Of a stretch of DNA of 64,000 nucleotides, positions 8,272-17,364 are shown piece after piece. Source of the stretch: Oscillospiraceae bacterium (GTDB taxonomy: Bacteria; Bacillota; Clostridia; Oscillospirales; Oscillospiraceae); the NCBI GenBank assembly GCA_015067615.1, contig SVMD01000003.1, forward strand, positions 62,001 through 126,000, in the 5' to 3' direction. The notes beneath the pieces were generated by a model that worked only from the letters and a program-made list of their open reading frames with translations, was not told where the DNA came from and ran no database searches. The translations under genes and the position numbers were made by a program. How positions within the stretch are numbered: the stretch's first letter is position 1; each line of letters begins with the position of its first letter.

Positions 8272-9381
8272 ATGCCTATGCACATGGGTTTCCGTTGGTA
8301 CGGCGAAGGCAATGACGCCATCAAGCTGTCCGACATCAAGCAGATCCCCGGTGTCACCAGCATCGTTTGGGCTCTGCACCACAAGATGCCCGGCGAAATC
8401 TGGGAGGAGCACGAAATCAAGGAAGTTATGGACCAGCTCCATGCCTACGGCTTCAACGGCGACGTGGTCGAGTCCGTCAACGTCCATGACGACATCAAGA
8501 TCGGCAAGCCCACCCGCGACGCTCTGATCGAGAACTACAAGCAGTGCATCCGCAACCTCAGCAAGTTCGGTGTCAAGGTTATCTGCTACAACTTCATGCC
8601 CATCTTCGACTGGACCCGTTCCAACCTGTTCCACGAGATCGGCGACGGCTCCACCGCTCTGTTCTATGAAAAGGGCATGATCCAGGACGACTACAACGCC
8701 ATGGCTAAGTACATTCTGGACTTCACCGAGAAGTACAATATGTCCTTCCCCGGCTGGGAGCCCGAGCGTATGGCCAAGCTGGACCAGCTGTTCAAGGATT
8801 ACGCCGATGTTGACCACGAGAAGCTGTGGGCCAACCTGAAGTACTTCCTGGAAGCCATTATGCCCACCTGCGAGGAGTGCGACGTCAAGATGGCTATCCA
8901 CATGGACGATCCCCCCTGGGATATCTTTGGTCTGCCCCGTCTGCTGATCAACGCAGAGAATATCGACCGTTTCCTGTCCATGGTCGATCATCCCTACAAC
9001 TGCCTGACCCTGTGCTCCGGCTCTCTGAACGCCGACCCCAACAACGACGTTCCCTCCATCGTGAAGAAGCATGTTGACCGCATTGCTTTCGCTCACATCC
9101 GTAACGTCAAGCACTTCGATAACGGCGACTTCTCCGAGGCCTCCCACCGCGACTGCGACGGCGAGACTCAGATCGTCAACATCATCAAGGCCTACCACGA
9201 GGCCGGCTACGAGGGCTACATCCGTCCCGACCATGGCCGTCACCTGTGGAACGAAGGCCCCGGCACCGTCCGTCCCGGCTACGGCCTGTACGACCGCGCT
9301 CTGGGCATCATGTACATGCTGGGCGTGTGGGATACCCTGGACAAGAACGCCGGTAAGGTCACCGTTGCCAACTCCAACTAA
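8272..9381 (+). CDS. uxuA: Mannonate dehydratase
   Basis: A 369-residue TIM-barrel enzyme that turns D-mannonate into 2-keto-3-deoxygluconate in glucuronate breakdown. Family blocks are clear: MGFRWYGEGND at the N terminus, CYNFMPIFDWTR, an MAIHMDDPPWDIFGLPR metal-site segment, an IAFAHIRNVK block and the C-terminal YIRPDHGRHLW. The length is normal. An AGGAGG site lies upstream and a strong terminator follows, so it is transcribed alone. It stands 23 kb from the galacturonate genes of this window although both branches meet at the same product. uxuB (fructuronate reductase) is not adjacent. Confidence 0.96.
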   Translation: MPMHMGFRWYGEGNDAIKLSDIKQIPGVTSIVWALHHKMPGEIWEEHEIKEVMDQLHAYGFNGDVVESVNVHDDIKIGKPTRDALIENYKQCIRNLSKFGVKVICYNFMPIFDWTRSNLFHEIGDGSTALFYEKGMIQDDYNAMAKYILDFTEKYNMSFPGWEPERMAKLDQLFKDYADVDHEKLWANLKYFLEAIMPTCEECDVKMAIHMDDPPWDIFGLPRLLINAENIDRFLSMVDHPYNCLTLCSGSLNADPNNDVPSIVKKHVDRIAFAHIRNVKHFDNGDFSEASHRDCDGETQIVNIIKAYHEAGYEGYIRPDHGRHLWNEGPGTVRPGYGLYDRALGIMYMLGVWDTLDKNAGKVTVANSN

Positions 9382-9400
9382 TCCATAGTTCCCAAACAAA

Positions 9401-9429
9401 AGGAGTGGACTTTCGTCCACTCCTTTTTT
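9401..9429 (+). terminator. Terminator of uxuA
   Basis: A perfect 10-bp stem (9401-9410 with 9415-9424), 4-base loop and a T run end the uxuA transcript. Confidence 0.93.
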
Positions 9430-9443
9430 ATCTCCCGCAAAAA

Positions 9444-9468
9444 CCGGCCGGCAGAAAATGCCGGCCGG
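9444..9468 (-). terminator. Terminator of the DtxR-type gene
   Basis: A 10-bp GC-rich stem (9459-9468 with 9444-9453) with a 5-base loop lies just after the stop on the minus strand and is followed by TTTTT-like sequence. Confidence 0.75.
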
Positions 9469-9475
9469 GGATGCT

Positions 9476-9847
9476 TTATTTCAGAATATCCTGGGTATAG
9501 CGCTTGATGGCCTGGAAGGATTCGTCGCTGATGGCATGCTCCAGCCGGCAGGCGTCCGCCGCCGCCACCTCTTCGGATACGCCCACCATCACCAGCAGCT
9601 TTGTCAGCAGGGTGTGCCGCTCGTAGATCTTTTCCGCGATCTCACGGCCGGAATCCGTCAGATTCAGACCGCCGTCACTATCCACGGTGATGTATTCGCC
9701 GTTTTTCAGCAGGCCCACTGCCCGGGACACGCTGGGCTTGGAATAGCCGAGATATTCGCTGACATCGATGGAGCGCACAAACTTCTGATTTTTTGACAGT
9801 ACATAGATGGCTTCCAGATACATTTCACCGGATTCCTGCAGGCGCAT
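9476..9847 (-). CDS. DtxR/MntR-family metal-dependent repressor
   Basis: A 123-residue protein with a winged-helix N terminus (an SVSRAVGLLKNG recognition-helix region) and the DtxR dimerisation helices, including a Glu-His pair (LEHAISDE) and an ERH motif that fit metal-site ligands. It lacks the SH3-like third domain, as MntR does. Such proteins repress metal uptake genes or activate efflux when Mn2+ or Fe2+ is bound. Manganese is a plausible signal given mntP in the window, but that gene is already riboswitch-controlled. AAGGAGG precedes the start. Confidence 0.88.
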   Translation of the reverse strand: MRLQESGEMYLEAIYVLSKNQKFVRSIDVSEYLGYSKPSVSRAVGLLKNGEYITVDSDGGLNLTDSGREIAEKIYERHTLLTKLLVMVGVSEEVAAADACRLEHAISDESFQAIKRYTQDILK

Positions 9848-9879
9848 GGGGATCCCTCCTTGTCGGGGTATTTCTGATT

Positions 9880-9908
9880 ATGATACCACATCATGCGCCC
9901 GATTGCAA
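9880..9908 (-). promoter_or_regulatory. Promoter of the DtxR-type gene
   Basis: Minus strand: TTGCAA (9903-9908), 17-base spacer, TATCAT (9880-9885), about 33 bases before the start codon. Confidence 0.78.
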
Positions 9909-9918
9909 GCACAGAAAG

Positions 9919-9942
9919 CCCGCCGGGATCTCTCCCGGCGGG
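9919..9942 (-). terminator. Terminator of the CapA-like gene
   Basis: A perfect 10-bp stem (9933-9942 with 9919-9928), 4-base loop, then CTTTCTGT on the minus strand, 18 bases after the stop codon. Confidence 0.82.
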
Positions 9943-9960
9943 TGACATGATTTCAGGGAA

Positions 9961-11121
9961 TTACAGCTGGGCCAGGATGTAGTTCTTGACCTTCTCCAGC
10001 TTGCTCTTCTTCCATTCGCCGTCCTTCCACTTCCAGGAGTAGGGAACGATGATGTTGAAGTCCATATGGGCACCGGCGAAGAAGCCGTCGGTGTTCTCAC
10101 TGAAGAAGTAGGCATCCCAGGTTTCCTGGGTAGCGTCGGTATAGGTCTCGGGCTCCAGGTAGATCATCTTGCGCATATCCTCCACCACGAAGGCATGGGC
10201 GGACAGGGGTGCCAGCAGCTCGTATTCCTCAGCGGGGATGTTGGTGAACACGTCAGGCAGCTCGCAGACGTCGATGCGCTCGTCGCCCCGCATGATCTTG
10301 ATGCCGATGGCCTCGAAATCCACCTTCTCCTCGGTGAAGATCAGCTTCAGCAGCACGCCGATGTCGGTGTACAGGTGGACACGCTGGTAGTTGGTGTCGA
10401 AAATGAAGTTGCCCAGGGAGTAGAAGATGGCCTTGCCGTCGTCGAACAGCTCGTAGTTCTCAGGCACATGGGGATGGTGGCCCACAACCACGTCAGCACC
10501 CAGCTCCAGGAACTTCAGGTAACGGTCCCGGGTATAGGGGCTGGGCAGGCTGGTGAATTCCTCACCGCCGTGGGACACGATGACGCACCAGCGGCACTTG
10601 GACTTAATCTCCTTGATGCGCTTTTCGATGTACTCCAGGTCATCCCAGCGGAAGATGCCGGGCTCAGTCTCGGTGGCGGGGATGCACTCGTTCATGTAGG
10701 ACACGTTGAACATGCCGATGCCGCCGGCCTCGTCCAGATACACGGGCTCAGAGGCCTCGTGGACATTCATGCCCGCGCCGATGGTCTTGACACCCAGGTC
10801 GGCAGCGATCTTCCGGGTGGAGGCAACGCCCTCGCCGCCGGCATCCATGGTGTGGTTGTTGCCGATGGACCAGATATCGGTGTGCATCTTCATGAAGACC
10901 TTGGTGGCCTCGGGGTTCATGGCATGGAAGAACACACCCCGGGAGCCGTCGTCCACGGCGTCGATCAGAGCGCCCTCAACGTTGGCGCAGACATGGTCGG
11001 CACTGTGGAAGAAATCCAGCACGCCCTGGCTCAGCAGATTCTCATCCTCCCACTTTCTGTCCATATACCGGTCGAAGCCGATGTCGCCGGTGAATACGAT
11101 GGAGGTCTTGTCCTTTTTCAT
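9961..11121 (-). CDS. CapA/PgsA-like metallophosphatase-fold protein
   Basis: The 386-residue protein has the CapA-family blocks: FTGDIGFDR at the N terminus, an ANVEGAL segment, IGNNHTMDAGGEG, a CVIVSHGGEEF block and the VVGHHPHVPE motif followed by FYSLGNFIFD. These residues line a metal-dependent phosphoesterase-like site. CapA homologues take part in poly-gamma-glutamate or capsule production, but many stand-alone members are uncharacterised. This one has no signal peptide or membrane anchor, and no capB/capC neighbours, so a cytoplasmic hydrolase role fits better. It is a single-gene unit with its own promoter and terminator. Confidence 0.87.
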   Translation of the reverse strand: MKKDKTSIVFTGDIGFDRYMDRKWEDENLLSQGVLDFFHSADHVCANVEGALIDAVDDGSRGVFFHAMNPEATKVFMKMHTDIWSIGNNHTMDAGGEGVASTRKIAADLGVKTIGAGMNVHEASEPVYLDEAGGIGMFNVSYMNECIPATETEPGIFRWDDLEYIEKRIKEIKSKCRWCVIVSHGGEEFTSLPSPYTRDRYLKFLELGADVVVGHHPHVPENYELFDDGKAIFYSLGNFIFDTNYQRVHLYTDIGVLLKLIFTEEKVDFEAIGIKIMRGDERIDVCELPDVFTNIPAEEYELLAPLSAHAFVVEDMRKMIYLEPETYTDATQETWDAYFFSENTDGFFAGAHMDFNIIVPYSWKWKDGEWKKSKLEKVKNYILAQL

Positions 11122-11186
11122 ATTTGCCGCTCCTTTTTTGTGTAATATTTTTATAAATTAGAAGTTCCGATTGCTGTCTTTTGTTC

Positions 11187-11215
11187 AATATATCATATAC
11201 CGCACAGAACTTCAA
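11187..11215 (-). promoter_or_regulatory. Promoter of the CapA-like gene
   Basis: Minus strand: TTGAAG (11210-11215), 17-base spacer, TATATT (11187-11192). Confidence 0.7.
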
Positions 11216-11350
11216 GGATTCTGATAAATTTTTATTGCCCGGAATGGGCCTCCTGCTGCCGCCGGACCTGCTGTTTCCGGGGACCATACCCGCCGGAGCA
11301 AAGACCCGGTTAAGAAACGTCTTCCATGCGCCTCAGGCGCACCTTTGTCC

Positions 11351-11379
11351 TTGACAGAGAGTACGCGCCGGGATATCAT
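11351..11379 (+). promoter_or_regulatory. Promoter of the DUF819 transporter gene
   Basis: TTGACA (11351-11356), 17-base spacer, TATCAT (11374-11379). Confidence 0.85.
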
Positions 11380-11483
11380 AAACATACAACGGCGGATGTC
11401 AGGCCCCGATTTTGTGGAATCTGACCTATACATAATCTTCTCCGGGCTTTCAGCTGCCGAAAAAGAAAGAAGGAGCGAAAACT

Positions 11484-12668
11484 ATGATTACCAACGGCTT
11501 TACTTACATTGCATTCCTGATGTTCGTTGCAGGCGGTCTGCTGTTCCTGCAGAAGAACACCAAGTGGAAGATCTTCGACATCGTTCCTCCCCTGGTCTGG
11601 ATCTATGTCCTGCACATGATTTTCTGCACCGTCGGCCTGTACGACCTGGCCGAAACCAAGCCCGCCTACAACGGCCTGAAGAACAACCTGCTGTACGCCA
11701 TGATCTTCGTCATGCTGCTGCGCTGCGACTTCAAGAAGCTGGGCAAGCTGGGCCCCCGGATGATCGCCATCTTCCTGGGCTGCTCCCTGACCCTGGCTAT
11801 CGGCACCTTCGCCTGCTACCCCATCTTCATGAACTCCATGGGCGGCGCTGAGAAGACCTGGGCCGCTGTTGCCGCTCTGTACGCCTCCTGGGTTGGCGGT
11901 TCCGGCAACATGGCAGCTATGGAAGCTGCCTTCGAAATCGATCCCGGTGCCTACGGCGCTGCCCTGGCTCTGGATACCGTCTGCTACTCCGTGTGGATCG
12001 CTCTGTTGCTGCTGGTCGTTAAGTTCGCACCCAAGTGGAACGCCGTCTGTAAGGCTGACACCTCCAAGCTGGATGCTGTTGCCGACGCCGCCAACGCTGA
12101 GCTGGCCAAGGACAAGAAGGTCGCCACCTCTGCTGACTGGATCTTCCTGATCGGTCTGTCCCTGATCGTTTCCGCCATCTCCCAGAAGGCCGGTTCCATC
12201 ATCAACGACGGTCTGTGCGCCATCGGCCTGGAGATGTTCGGCGCTGCCACCTGCACCACCGTGTTCGTCACCGTTCTGGGTCTGGTCTGCGCTGCAACTC
12301 CCATCGGCAAGCTGGCCGCTGTGGAAGAGATGTCCAGCATCTACCTGTACGCCGTTGTCTCCCTGCTGGCCTCCCGTGCCTCCCTGGTTGACCTGGTCTC
12401 CGCTCCCATGTGGGTCGTCTACGGCTTCGCCATCCTGCTGGTCCACGTCGTCCTGATGTTCATCCTGTCCAAGATCTTCAAGTGGGACCTGTGCATGGTC
12501 TCCACCGCATCTCTGGCCAACATCGGCGGCTCCGCTTCCGCGCCCATCGTTGCTACCGCTTACAACCCCAACTTCGCCGGTATCGGTGTTCTGATGGGTG
12601 TTCTGGGCGCTGCCATCGGCAATCTGTGTGGTCTGGCTATGGGCGCACTGCTCCAGATCTTCGTATAA
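11484..12668 (+). CDS. DUF819-family membrane protein
   Basis: A 394-residue integral membrane protein with about ten helices. The DUF819 signature blocks are present: a YASWVGGSGNMAAM segment with a Gly-rich helix break in the first half and a TASLANIGGSASAPIVA segment in the second half; this inverted-repeat design resembles secondary transporters. B. subtilis YjcL belongs to the family; its substrate is unknown. The next genes on the strand are a transglutaminase-like protein and M20 peptidases, so uptake of a peptide or amino-acid derivative is a reasonable guess. Codon use is strongly biased toward C-ending codons, which suggests high expression. Confidence 0.88.
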   Translation: MITNGFTYIAFLMFVAGGLLFLQKNTKWKIFDIVPPLVWIYVLHMIFCTVGLYDLAETKPAYNGLKNNLLYAMIFVMLLRCDFKKLGKLGPRMIAIFLGCSLTLAIGTFACYPIFMNSMGGAEKTWAAVAALYASWVGGSGNMAAMEAAFEIDPGAYGAALALDTVCYSVWIALLLLVVKFAPKWNAVCKADTSKLDAVADAANAELAKDKKVATSADWIFLIGLSLIVSAISQKAGSIINDGLCAIGLEMFGAATCTTVFVTVLGLVCAATPIGKLAAVEEMSSIYLYAVVSLLASRASLVDLVSAPMWVVYGFAILLVHVVLMFILSKIFKWDLCMVSTASLANIGGSASAPIVATAYNPNFAGIGVLMGVLGAAIGNLCGLAMGALLQIFV

Positions 12669-12692
12669 CAACCGTATAAACTGAGTTACCTT

Positions 12693-12724
12693 AACTCCCC
12701 GCCCTTCTTTCGGGGCGGGGAGTT
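12693..12724 (+). terminator. Strong stem-loop after the DUF819 gene
   Basis: A perfect 12-bp GC-rich stem (12693-12704 with 12713-12724). The T run is missing, so it may be a partial terminator or an mRNA-stabilising hairpin, letting some transcripts reach the next gene, whose ribosome-binding site starts 12 bases later. Confidence 0.6.
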
Positions 12725-12745
12725 CCCTACTATCAGGAGGTTACT

Positions 12746-14122
12746 ATGAATATTAACGATACCCTCCGCTTCCAGAACGTGGGCCTGCCGGAGGACATCC
12801 TACGGATGAAGCACCACGGCGACTATGACAACGCCATCAAGCTTATCGACTACCGGCTGAAGACCGAGAAAATGCCCGATGCCCTGCGCCATTGCCTGCA
12901 GATCCACCGGGAGATGATGGTCCGCAGCGCGGTGGAATTCCCCTACACCTACGATGAGGCCCTGGCCATCATCCGGCAGCACATTCCCGATTTTACCGAG
13001 GAGGAATGGAACCGGATCATCGCCGAACGGAAGGTTCGCTGGGCCTACATAAACGGCGAGATGCGGATCTTCAACCGCTTCTTCTCCTCCCTGGTGAAGG
13101 CCTACAAGGGCTTCGCCAAGCGGGCAAACCAGACGCTCCCCGGTGTGGAAAGCGCCGTGGGCGGCATCCCTCTGCTGGACTACGCCGTGCATCAGATGAA
13201 GGCAAAGGGCTCCATGACCAACCGGATCCGGATCCGGGCCACTATGCGCCTTAAGGACGAAGTCTTTACCCCCGGCATGTTTGTCCGGGCCCACCTGCCC
13301 ATCCCCTCCGCCTGCGACCAGCAGAGCGAGATCCGCATCGAGAAGGTCTATCCCGAAAACGGCCAGCTTGCCCCTGAGGACGCCGCCCAACGCACCGTCT
13401 GCTGGGAGGAGAATATGGAAGAAAACCATGAATTTATCGTGGAATACTCCTACCTGCACACCGCAAAGTATCATGATCTGGAGGGTGCCGTAGGCATCCC
13501 CGGCGAATATGACTTCGATCTGGAGGAGCAGGCCCCCCACATCGTCTTTACCCCCTATATCAAGGCCCTGGCCGCGGAGCTGACGGAAGGAGTCACGGAT
13601 CCCCTGGAGAAGGCCCGCCGGTTCTACGATTTCATCACCCAAAACATGAGCTACACCTTCATGCCCAGCTACTTCCTGCTGGAGAACATCCCGGACACCT
13701 GCGCCCTGAACTACAACGGCGACTGCGGCGTATTCGCCCTGCTGTTCCTGACCCTGTGCCGCTGCGCAGGCATCCCCGCCCAGTGGCAGAGCGGTTTCAC
13801 CGCCGAGCCGGACTTCTGCGGCGGCCATGACTGGGTCCGCTTCTATGTGGAACCCTACGGCTGGCTCTTCGCCGACTGCTCCTACGGTGTTTCCGCCCAA
13901 CGCAATGAGAATGAGCCCCGGAGGAAATTCTACTTTGGCAACCTGGATTCCTACCGGATGGTTGCCAACAGCCGCTTCCAGACCCCATTCACCATCCGAA
14001 AAGAATTCTGGCGTGCCGATCCCTTCGACAACCAGGTGGGCGAGATGGAAACTGCCGATCGGGGCCTGACCTATGAGGAATACGAGCGCAGCAAAGTCGT
14101 GCTGAGCTGTGAAGAAATCTGA
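12746..14122 (+). CDS. Transglutaminase-like cysteine-protease-fold protein
   Basis: The 458-residue cytoplasmic protein has a transglutaminase-like domain in its C-terminal half with a full catalytic triad: Cys327 in NGDCGVFA, His361 in GGHDWV and Asp377 in LFADCSYG. The N-terminal 230 residues form a helical region and a beta-rich segment. Bacterial members are usually peptidases or amidases, not cross-linking enzymes. No signal peptide is present. A clear AGGAGG site and the position between a DUF819 transporter and two M20 peptidases suggest a role in processing an imported peptide; this is inference. Confidence 0.85.
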   Translation: MNINDTLRFQNVGLPEDILRMKHHGDYDNAIKLIDYRLKTEKMPDALRHCLQIHREMMVRSAVEFPYTYDEALAIIRQHIPDFTEEEWNRIIAERKVRWAYINGEMRIFNRFFSSLVKAYKGFAKRANQTLPGVESAVGGIPLLDYAVHQMKAKGSMTNRIRIRATMRLKDEVFTPGMFVRAHLPIPSACDQQSEIRIEKVYPENGQLAPEDAAQRTVCWEENMEENHEFIVEYSYLHTAKYHDLEGAVGIPGEYDFDLEEQAPHIVFTPYIKALAAELTEGVTDPLEKARRFYDFITQNMSYTFMPSYFLLENIPDTCALNYNGDCGVFALLFLTLCRCAGIPAQWQSGFTAEPDFCGGHDWVRFYVEPYGWLFADCSYGVSAQRNENEPRRKFYFGNLDSYRMVANSRFQTPFTIRKEFWRADPFDNQVGEMETADRGLTYEEYERSKVVLSCEEI

Positions 14123-14138
14123 TTCCCGATACACCCCA

Positions 14139-14168
14139 ACAGCCGCTGCCTTTGGCAGCGGCTGTTTT
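14139..14168 (+). terminator. Terminator of the transglutaminase-like gene
   Basis: A perfect 12-bp stem (14139-14150 with 14154-14165), 3-base loop and a short T run. Confidence 0.88.
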
Positions 14169-14196
14169 GTCCGTTCCCATCTTTTTTCGATCACTC

Positions 14197-14225
14197 TTGA
14201 CAAAGAATCCCTCAAAGTCTATAAT
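14197..14225 (+). promoter_or_regulatory. Consensus promoter of the Sapep-type peptidase gene
   Basis: TTGACA (14197-14202), a 17-base spacer and TATAAT (14220-14225): a perfect sigma-A promoter. Confidence 0.93.
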
Positions 14226-14306
14226 TATATTTGTGCAAGAAGTCAATAACCGCCGGGGTTTTCCATCTCCGGCATTGCATAAATGATATATTAGGAGGAA
14301 TCCCCC

Positions 14307-15680
14307 ATGCGTTTTACCGAACTGCTTGAGAAGAGCATGCCCGACCTGATCCGGGACCTGCAGGGCTGCATCCGGATCCCCAGCATTTACCAGGCCGACG
14401 ACAGCGGCTACCCCTACGGCAAGAGCGTCCAGGAGTGCCTGGAATACACCCTGAAGGTTGCGGAAGCTCTGGGCTTCCGTGTCCACAACATGGACAACCA
14501 GCTGGGCTGGGCCGAATACGGCGAGGGTGAGGAAATGGTCGCGGTTCTGGGCCACCTGGACGTGGTACCCGAGGGCGACGGCTGGACCACCGATCCCTAC
14601 GGCGGCGAAGTGAAGGATGGCCGGATTTATGGCCGTGGTACCATGGACGACAAGGGTCCCACCATCACCTCCCTGTATGCCCTGAAGGCCATTGCCGACT
14701 CCGGCGTGAAGCTGAACCGCCGGATCCGGGTGATCTTCGGCCTGAACGAGGAGACCGGCTCCGCCGATATGAAGTACTACGCCGCCCACGGCGGTGAGGT
14801 GCCTGTCATGGGCTTCACTCCCGACGGTGAGTACCCCGTCATCAACGGCGAGAAGGGTCTGATCAACGAGACCTACACCTGCAAGTTTACCCAGTCCGGC
14901 CCCCTGTACCTCAAGTCCATGGTGGGCGGCACCGCCCACAACATCGTGCCCCACCAGGCTGTTGTAGACTTCGCCTGTGACGCCCCTCTGGCTGACCAGA
15001 TCGCTGCAATGACCGCCGAGGGAATCACCGTCACCCGGACGGAAGACGGCGTAAAGATCGAAGCAGCGGGTGTCAGCGCCCACGGCGGCACTCCCCATGA
15101 GGGCGTCAATGCCAACGGCCGTCTGGCCCTGTTCATGGCCAAGCTGCCCCTGGAAGGCAAGCTGGCCACCGCTATTACCTTCCTGGCTGAAAAGATCGGC
15201 ATGGAGTACGACGGCGCATCTCTCGGCATCGCCATGGAGGACGAGCTGTCTGGTCCCCTGACCAACAACTTCGGTGTTATGAATGCCACCGAAAACGAGC
15301 TGGTGGTAAAGCTGAATTACCGCTACCCCGTCACCAAGACCTATGAAATGGCCGGTCCCGTGGTTCTGGCCGCCTTTGAGGAAGCAGGCTTCGAGCTCAC
15401 TGGCGCTGTCCGGAAGAACCGGCTGTACATGCCCGCCGACAGCGATCTGATCCAGCGGCTGATGAAGGTCTACACCGACTGCACCGGTGATTATGAATCC
15501 AAGCCCAAGAGCATCGGCGGCGGCACCTACGCCAAGATGCTGCCCAATGTGGTGGCCTTCGGTCCCATCTTCCCCGGCGACGAAGTCCGGGAGCACAAGC
15601 CCGACGAGTTCATGGAGCTCAGCCGCCTGATGGACAACGCCAACATCATCGCCGAGGCCATGTACGCCCTGGCAATCTAA
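14307..15680 (+). CDS. Sapep/PepV-family M20 dipeptidase
   Basis: This 457-residue zinc peptidase has the M20 metal-site blocks: GHLDVVPEGDGW, GRGTMDDKGP with the bridging Asp, NEETGSAD with the catalytic Glu pair, FTPDGEYPVINGEKG, and the C-terminal GGGTYAK...VAFGPIFPG block. The PepV/Sapep group cuts dipeptides, often with an N-terminal beta-Ala or D-residue, in the cytoplasm. The length is typical. It has a perfect own promoter and terminator and faces a second M20 peptidase, so the pair finishes breakdown of small peptides. Confidence 0.94.
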   Translation: MRFTELLEKSMPDLIRDLQGCIRIPSIYQADDSGYPYGKSVQECLEYTLKVAEALGFRVHNMDNQLGWAEYGEGEEMVAVLGHLDVVPEGDGWTTDPYGGEVKDGRIYGRGTMDDKGPTITSLYALKAIADSGVKLNRRIRVIFGLNEETGSADMKYYAAHGGEVPVMGFTPDGEYPVINGEKGLINETYTCKFTQSGPLYLKSMVGGTAHNIVPHQAVVDFACDAPLADQIAAMTAEGITVTRTEDGVKIEAAGVSAHGGTPHEGVNANGRLALFMAKLPLEGKLATAITFLAEKIGMEYDGASLGIAMEDELSGPLTNNFGVMNATENELVVKLNYRYPVTKTYEMAGPVVLAAFEEAGFELTGAVRKNRLYMPADSDLIQRLMKVYTDCTGDYESKPKSIGGGTYAKMLPNVVAFGPIFPGDEVREHKPDEFMELSRLMDNANIIAEAMYALAI

Positions 15681-15694
15681 TCCTAAACGTAACA

Positions 15695-15718
15695 GAGGGC
15701 TCCCCAAGGGGAGCCCTC
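15695..15718 (+). terminator. Terminator of the M20 dipeptidase gene
   Basis: An 11-bp stem (15695-15705 with 15708-15718) with a very short loop, then CTCATTTTC. Confidence 0.7.
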
Positions 15719-15742
15719 CTCATTTTCATCTAACAAAATTGA

Positions 15743-15777
15743 AACGCCGGCTCCGGGAAATTTCCGGAGCCGGCGTT
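15743..15777 (-). terminator. Terminator of the PepT-like gene
   Basis: A 14-bp perfect stem (15743-15756 paired with 15764-15777) followed on the minus strand by TTCAATTTTG; it separates the two convergent peptidase genes. Confidence 0.8.
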
Positions 15778-15797
15778 GTTGATCGGTTGGTTCAGGC

Positions 15798-16904
15798 TCA
15801 GGCCTTCATCAGTTCCAGGCAGACCTGGCTGGCGATTTCCATCTGCTCGATACTCTGCTCCTCGGAGGTGGTGTGGACCTTGCCCATACCCACGCCCATA
15901 TTCACAGCAGCGATCCCATGGTTTCCATAGATGTTGGCATCGGAGCCGCCGCCGGAAGCTGCCAGCACGGGCTCCATGCCCAGGCTGCGGACCACATCGG
16001 CCAGCCGGGCCACCAGGGGATGGCTGCCGTCGTGGCTGTAGCCTAAGTAGCTGGTGGACACCTCACAGTCCAGCTTTGCGCCGAACTTCTCGCAGGTGGC
16101 CTCCAGGCAGCCCACAAGGTGTCTGGTGTGGGCTTCCAGCTTATCGTTGTTGCGGCTGCGGACCTCCAGCTCCAGGAAAGCGGACTCGTTGACCACGTTG
16201 GTGGGGCCTTCGCCCTTCAGGGTGCCGATGTTGCAGGTGGTCTCCTCGTCGATGCGCAGCAGGTGCATGGCGGCTACGGCATGGGCGGCCACCTGAATGG
16301 CGCTGATGCCGGTTTCGGGAGCCAGACCGGCGTGGGCACGGCGGCCGGTGATGGTAGCCCGGATCTTATTCTGGCCCGGGGCAGCCACAATGATCTTGTT
16401 GGGATCGCCGCTGGAGTCCAGAACCACGCAGGACTTGGACTGAAGACGGCCATAGTCCAGATTCTTGGCGCCGTACATGCCGCTCTCCTCACGGACGGTG
16501 ATCACAGCTTCCACGGTCCGGTGCTCCATATCACGGACAGCCTTCATAGCCTCCATGATGGCGCAGATACCTGTCTTGTCATCGCTGCCCAGGACGGTGG
16601 TGCCGTCGGAACGAACGTAGCCGTCGGGGTCCACCCGGGGCTTCACGCCCTTGCCGGGAACGACGGTGTCCATGTGGGCAGAGAACATAATGGGTTCCAG
16701 ATCTGCCCGGCCGGGCAGAGTGGCGTAGACGTTGCAGCCGGTGGTCATGGCCACCTCATGGATCTCATCGGTGGTAACCTGGCAGCCGATGGCCTTGAAA
16801 TCCTCCACCAGCCGCGCAGCCATGGCGGCCTCATCGCCGGTCTCACTGTCGATCTGCACATACTCCAGCAGTCGCTCCAGCATAGCTTTCTTGTCGATCA
16901 TCAT
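15798..16904 (-). CDS. PepT-like M20 tripeptidase
   Basis: A 368-residue M20 metallopeptidase. Metal and catalytic blocks are SAHMDTVVPG, VLGSDDKTGI, TVREESGMYGAKN and, in the dimerisation/lid part, GRRAHAGLAPETG and a C-terminal ASGGGSDANIYGNHG segment and KVHTTSEEQS. This layout is that of the PepT-like group, which removes N-terminal residues from tripeptides; some members are annotated as acetylornithine deacetylase-like. The start at 16904 follows AGGAGG at ten bases; the longer frame to 16964 lacks a site. An ATG immediately follows (16901) and could also be used. Confidence 0.9.
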   Translation of the reverse strand: MMIDKKAMLERLLEYVQIDSETGDEAAMAARLVEDFKAIGCQVTTDEIHEVAMTTGCNVYATLPGRADLEPIMFSAHMDTVVPGKGVKPRVDPDGYVRSDGTTVLGSDDKTGICAIMEAMKAVRDMEHRTVEAVITVREESGMYGAKNLDYGRLQSKSCVVLDSSGDPNKIIVAAPGQNKIRATITGRRAHAGLAPETGISAIQVAAHAVAAMHLLRIDEETTCNIGTLKGEGPTNVVNESAFLELEVRSRNNDKLEAHTRHLVGCLEATCEKFGAKLDCEVSTSYLGYSHDGSHPLVARLADVVRSLGMEPVLAASGGGSDANIYGNHGIAAVNMGVGMGKVHTTSEEQSIEQMEIASQVCLELMKA

Positions 16905-17364
16905 TACAAATAATCCTCCTCTGTCGAAATAGATCGGACTGCAGAATCGCTGCGGCCCTGGCATACGGGGATATGGGATGGCGGGACAATACAGGCAGCT
17001 TCATGATACGAAGTTCGGCAGAAAGACTCTTCGTAAAATTCGTATACTCCCACATAGGATTATTGCTGAAAATAAGCAAAAGTCAACCGAAACAAGCATA
17101 ATTTTTTCTGTTTCTGTTTTTTCATTCATTAGCCACAAAACCGGCTCCTTATTCGGATGGTTCCACCGGGTAAATCTTGTGAATATCGCTGATTATTCTA
17201 AATTTTTGAATAATTCATAAGAATTATCACCAGCAATTCCGCAAAGCAGCATATCCTGCACCATTCGTACCAGGCCCCTGACCCATCGTTATTATCAATA
17301 GAAAGCCGCCATGGGCCAGATATTTCCATTTCACATATGGCAGGATCTGTGCTAAAATAAAATC

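Larger units (their letters stand above)
11122..11483. other. Divergent intergenic region with two promoters
   Basis: No gene is visible in these 362 bases. The region holds the capA-side promoter (11187-11215), the promoter of the DUF819 gene (11351-11379) and an inverted GCGCCTCAGGCGC palindrome near 11329-11341. The DUF819 leader is about 105 bases long with no recognisable riboswitch. Confidence 0.6.

Noticed and set aside
9961-11121. Poly-gamma-glutamate capsule gene
   Set aside because: The family match is to the CapA domain only; there are no capB/capC genes and no membrane anchor.
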